NCBI GenBank assembly: GCA_031291325.1
Contig: JARLJG010000037.1
Span: 1-64,000, forward strand
DNA length: 64,000 nucleotides
Reading direction: 5' to 3'
Source of the DNA: Burkholderiaceae bacterium
Lineage (GTDB): Bacteria > Pseudomonadota > Gammaproteobacteria > Burkholderiales > Burkholderiaceae_D
Positions 62,068 through 64,000 of the stretch are shown here, piece after piece; positions within the stretch are counted from its first letter, which is position 1, and every line of letters starts with the position of its first letter. The notes below the pieces were generated by a model. That model was not told the DNA's origin. It worked only from the letters and a program-made list of their open reading frames with translations, and did not search any database. Made by a program: the position numbers and the translations under genes.

Positions 62068-63946
62068 GATAGGTCTCGAATGAAAGTATTAGCGGCGACT
62101 CTTGCCATGCCAATGCATGGCGTAAAAAAAATTACAATAACGCCCCTGCAAGCGAAGAACAGATCGCTAAGGTGCTTAAAACATCGACTTGGAGTGCAGT
62201 GCAACGAGAAAAAACAGGTCTGCCGGAGAGCGCTATCTCGAAATTCGTCGGCTACAAAAATTGAGCGTTAGCGTTCAGGCCATCGTATTCTCTTGTGGGA
62301 ATATCGCAATGTTCAACCTGAATGCCACGATATCGAATCGTCACGGGAACCGCTACAATTATTGCACGCTTGTTTCAATTGTTAACAATGTGTTGTGCCT
62401 CTCCCACGTCTTTTATCCATTTGCGGCGAACGCCACGCCGACATCGGCCATTACAAACGAAAGACGCGACCCCGAATTTGGCCCACATATGGAGGAGCCG
62501 GATTCTACCCTATAAACTTTACCCAACGATGACACCATTTACCGCGTTCGGCAAAAACTCTGAAATTTGTTCTCAAATTGTTAATTTTGTCAATTGAGTC
62601 GCTGTCGGCGTCTGTCAAAACTGAATTTGCGGCCTGCAGCCGGGAAGCCCCCAGAGATGACGGACAACAACGGGACATTCGAGCAAGACATGCAGTCGAG
62701 CAGGTTCATAAAGCGAATCCCCTGCGACTTTGATATGCGATCCGCCGGCATGATCCTCATGCGAATGCACAGAAACATCCGCGAGATTGCGCCGCTAGTG
62801 GGAAAAGCGGATTTGGAGGGGCGGGACGAGAGATTGCTCCCGTCCCTATGCAATCAAGAGATTACCGTCCCTCATCCTTTGAGCGCCCATTGACGGACTC
62901 CCTTGGACGTATCCGAGGAAGTAAAGTCGAACGACGGCATGCCAAAAAAGGATTCGCCCTGACCGGCCAATTTTCGCCAATCGGTCAAACCGTTGGATTT
63001 CACCCTTCATTGCAATTGAACGAAATTTCTATTCGGGCAAACGATCCATCTAGCTTTCAATTTCCCCTTAGATAAATTGTCAATACAATAACAAATAATG
63101 ATGCTTTTTTTGGCGAGCGCAAACTTGGTGCATTCAAATTTAGTGCTACGTCTACCACAGAATACTAAATATAGTATAAATATATATAAATATATCTATA
63201 TATAGTGTTCATAGCATTACATCTATTAAATTAAATAAGCATAGTTAAATCTCAATAAAATCAAAGTCGCCGCAATCAAAAATCGGCCCTGAAGATTTTT
63301 CCCTGGAATTCACATCGTAAAGCCCGAAATTCTGCGGTTTATGCGGCAAAAAAGTTGGCATGGATCCTGCAAATATGCACGCAAGGGAAACAGGTGGCTT
63401 GCTGCATGGCCGAAAGCTTCGCATTTCGCTTTGAGACTAAATTTTTGGGATGTTTTCCCGCCGCTTTTACACATTTTTTACACCTTTGACCGCAATTTTT
63501 AGAAGTTCTTTACGCGCAAATTGATAAATTCTGTCTGACGCCGCTGGACCTTTTGCGCCTCGTTTAAATGATCGGCGAAGCGGTGTGCTTGACGACGAAG
63601 CGCTACAGCGAACAGTTCCATCGTTGGGTTTAAATGGTCAAAAGTGGATTAAATGACGAGATAAGGTTTGCTGATCCTTCACAAGTGAGGGGAGATGAAT
63701 ATGGACATGATCGGTCGGCAGGAATATGTCCGTATGTTGATGAATGCGAACGCGAAACATCAATGCATGTCTTGCATCGCATCCGTTACCCGTCCTATAG
63801 AGAATCGGATTGGCGAACGAAGTAATGCCCGCGTGATTGACCGAGGTCGATCTGCTCGGGTGAATGCGCAAAAGCCGCGCAGGTTTGGAAAGGCTGTTTA
63901 TCAAAAACTCTCGCAATCCCGCTCTGTCATTTTCTTTGGAACCGTC
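62068..63946. other. Long gene-poor region upstream of the giant gene
   Basis: About 1.9 kb with no gene I can support. Frames at 62594-62893 (plus), 62590-62853 (minus), 62848-63075 (plus) and 63638-63916 (minus) lack clear ribosome sites and recognisable products; at most one may be a small orphan gene. The stretch 63080-63260 is extremely A/T-rich (tatataaatatatctatata-like). The first ~100-400 bp should hold the promoter and leader of the giant surface operon, and the last part the promoter of the gene starting at 63947. Confidence 0.5.
63083..63265. other. Extremely A/T-rich tract
   Basis: A low-complexity A/T tract in an otherwise G/C-rich window, including an alternating TA stretch at ~63169-63207. 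Such DNA is curved or easily melted and is a typical target of H-NS/MvaT-like silencers. It could mark a regulated promoter region or foreign DNA. Confidence 0.7.
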
Positions 63947-64000
63947 ATGAAAAAATTATCGCTTAGCATGTTCGTCTTCTTGAATGCCGTATTTGCCTTT
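63947..64000 (+). CDS. Start of an exported protein, truncated by the window end
   Basis: Eighteen codons from an ATG at 63947 to the window edge read MKKLSLSMFVFLNAVFAF, a typical signal-peptide start (two Lys, then a hydrophobic core). A GGA lies a few bases upstream. The product cannot be named. It is transcribed away from the giant surface operon. Confidence 0.6.
   Translation, partial: MKKLSLSMFVFLNAVFAF

Noticed and set aside
62594-62893. 99-codon frame upstream of the giant operon
   Set aside because: No convincing start or homology; overlaps an equally long antisense frame, so coding status cannot be supported.

Overview
The window looks like the chromosome of a betaproteobacterium of the order Burkholderiales, most likely family Oxalobacteraceae (Herminiimonas/Collimonas-like). 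This is inferred from gene content, not from a database search. The pointers are a pyruvate dehydrogenase operon whose E3 carries its own lipoyl domain, a betaproteobacterial proteasome homologue (BPH) inside that operon, the order zapB-like - zapA - 6S RNA - EVE gene, a short Trp-rich membrane protein, and a Hcp/TagH/PppA/PpkA type VI secretion cassette.

Layout. 1-5.7 kb: the end of a type VI secretion (T6SS) locus, with a truncated hcp followed by tagH-pppA-ppkA, the threonine-phosphorylation switch. 5.7-9.2 kb: secreted PHB-depolymerase-like esterase, sodB and xseA, all on the minus strand. 9.5-12.1 kb: an unrecognised cluster (233-aa protein, alpha/beta hydrolase, DUF1906 glycoside-hydrolase-like protein) with a perfect LexA-type box upstream. 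12.3-17.1 kb: a GtrA/GtrB/polytopic-membrane-protein module that probably glycosylates a surface polymer. 17.1-21.9 kb: a long nested inverted repeat, a Ni/Co transporter, a molybdopterin oxidoreductase and dinB with a near-ideal SOS box. 22.2-26.3 kb: small hypothetical gene, ArsR regulator with an old-yellow-enzyme reductase, glycine-rich secreted protein, TetR regulator, a candidate sRNA with its own promoter and terminator, and a GNAT acetyltransferase.

26.3-33.0 kb: pyruvate dehydrogenase operon aceE-aceF-BPH-lpdA (minus strand). 33.2-37.7 kb: folD, prlC, a DUF4124-glutaredoxin protein, holC and a DUF2486-like gene. 37.9-41.1 kb: D-amino-acid dehydrogenase, an Lrp/AsnC regulator and a divergent branched-chain amino acid binding protein with a 14-bp palindrome between them. 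41.2-46.0 kb: cytochrome c, Trp-rich protein, LysR, lgt, enoyl-CoA hydratase and malonyl-CoA synthetase. 46.0-48.1 kb: EVE protein, 6S RNA, zapA, zapB-like gene, small Cys/His protein and tRNA-Ala(CGC).

48.7-62.1 kb: the most unusual part, a two-gene translationally coupled operon on the minus strand. It encodes a 2929-aa secreted protein made of about ten DUF11 repeats, about nine SdrD_B/CnaB-type repeats and a C-terminal OmpA-like domain, and a 1516-aa outer-membrane protein with an N-terminal OmpA-like domain and a long beta-rich C-terminal half. A terminator follows. 62.1-63.9 kb is gene-poor and partly very AT-rich, and a new secreted protein starts at the window edge. The giant surface operon, the SOS-box-associated unknown cluster, the proteasome homologue in the PDH operon and the candidate sRNA are the main leads.
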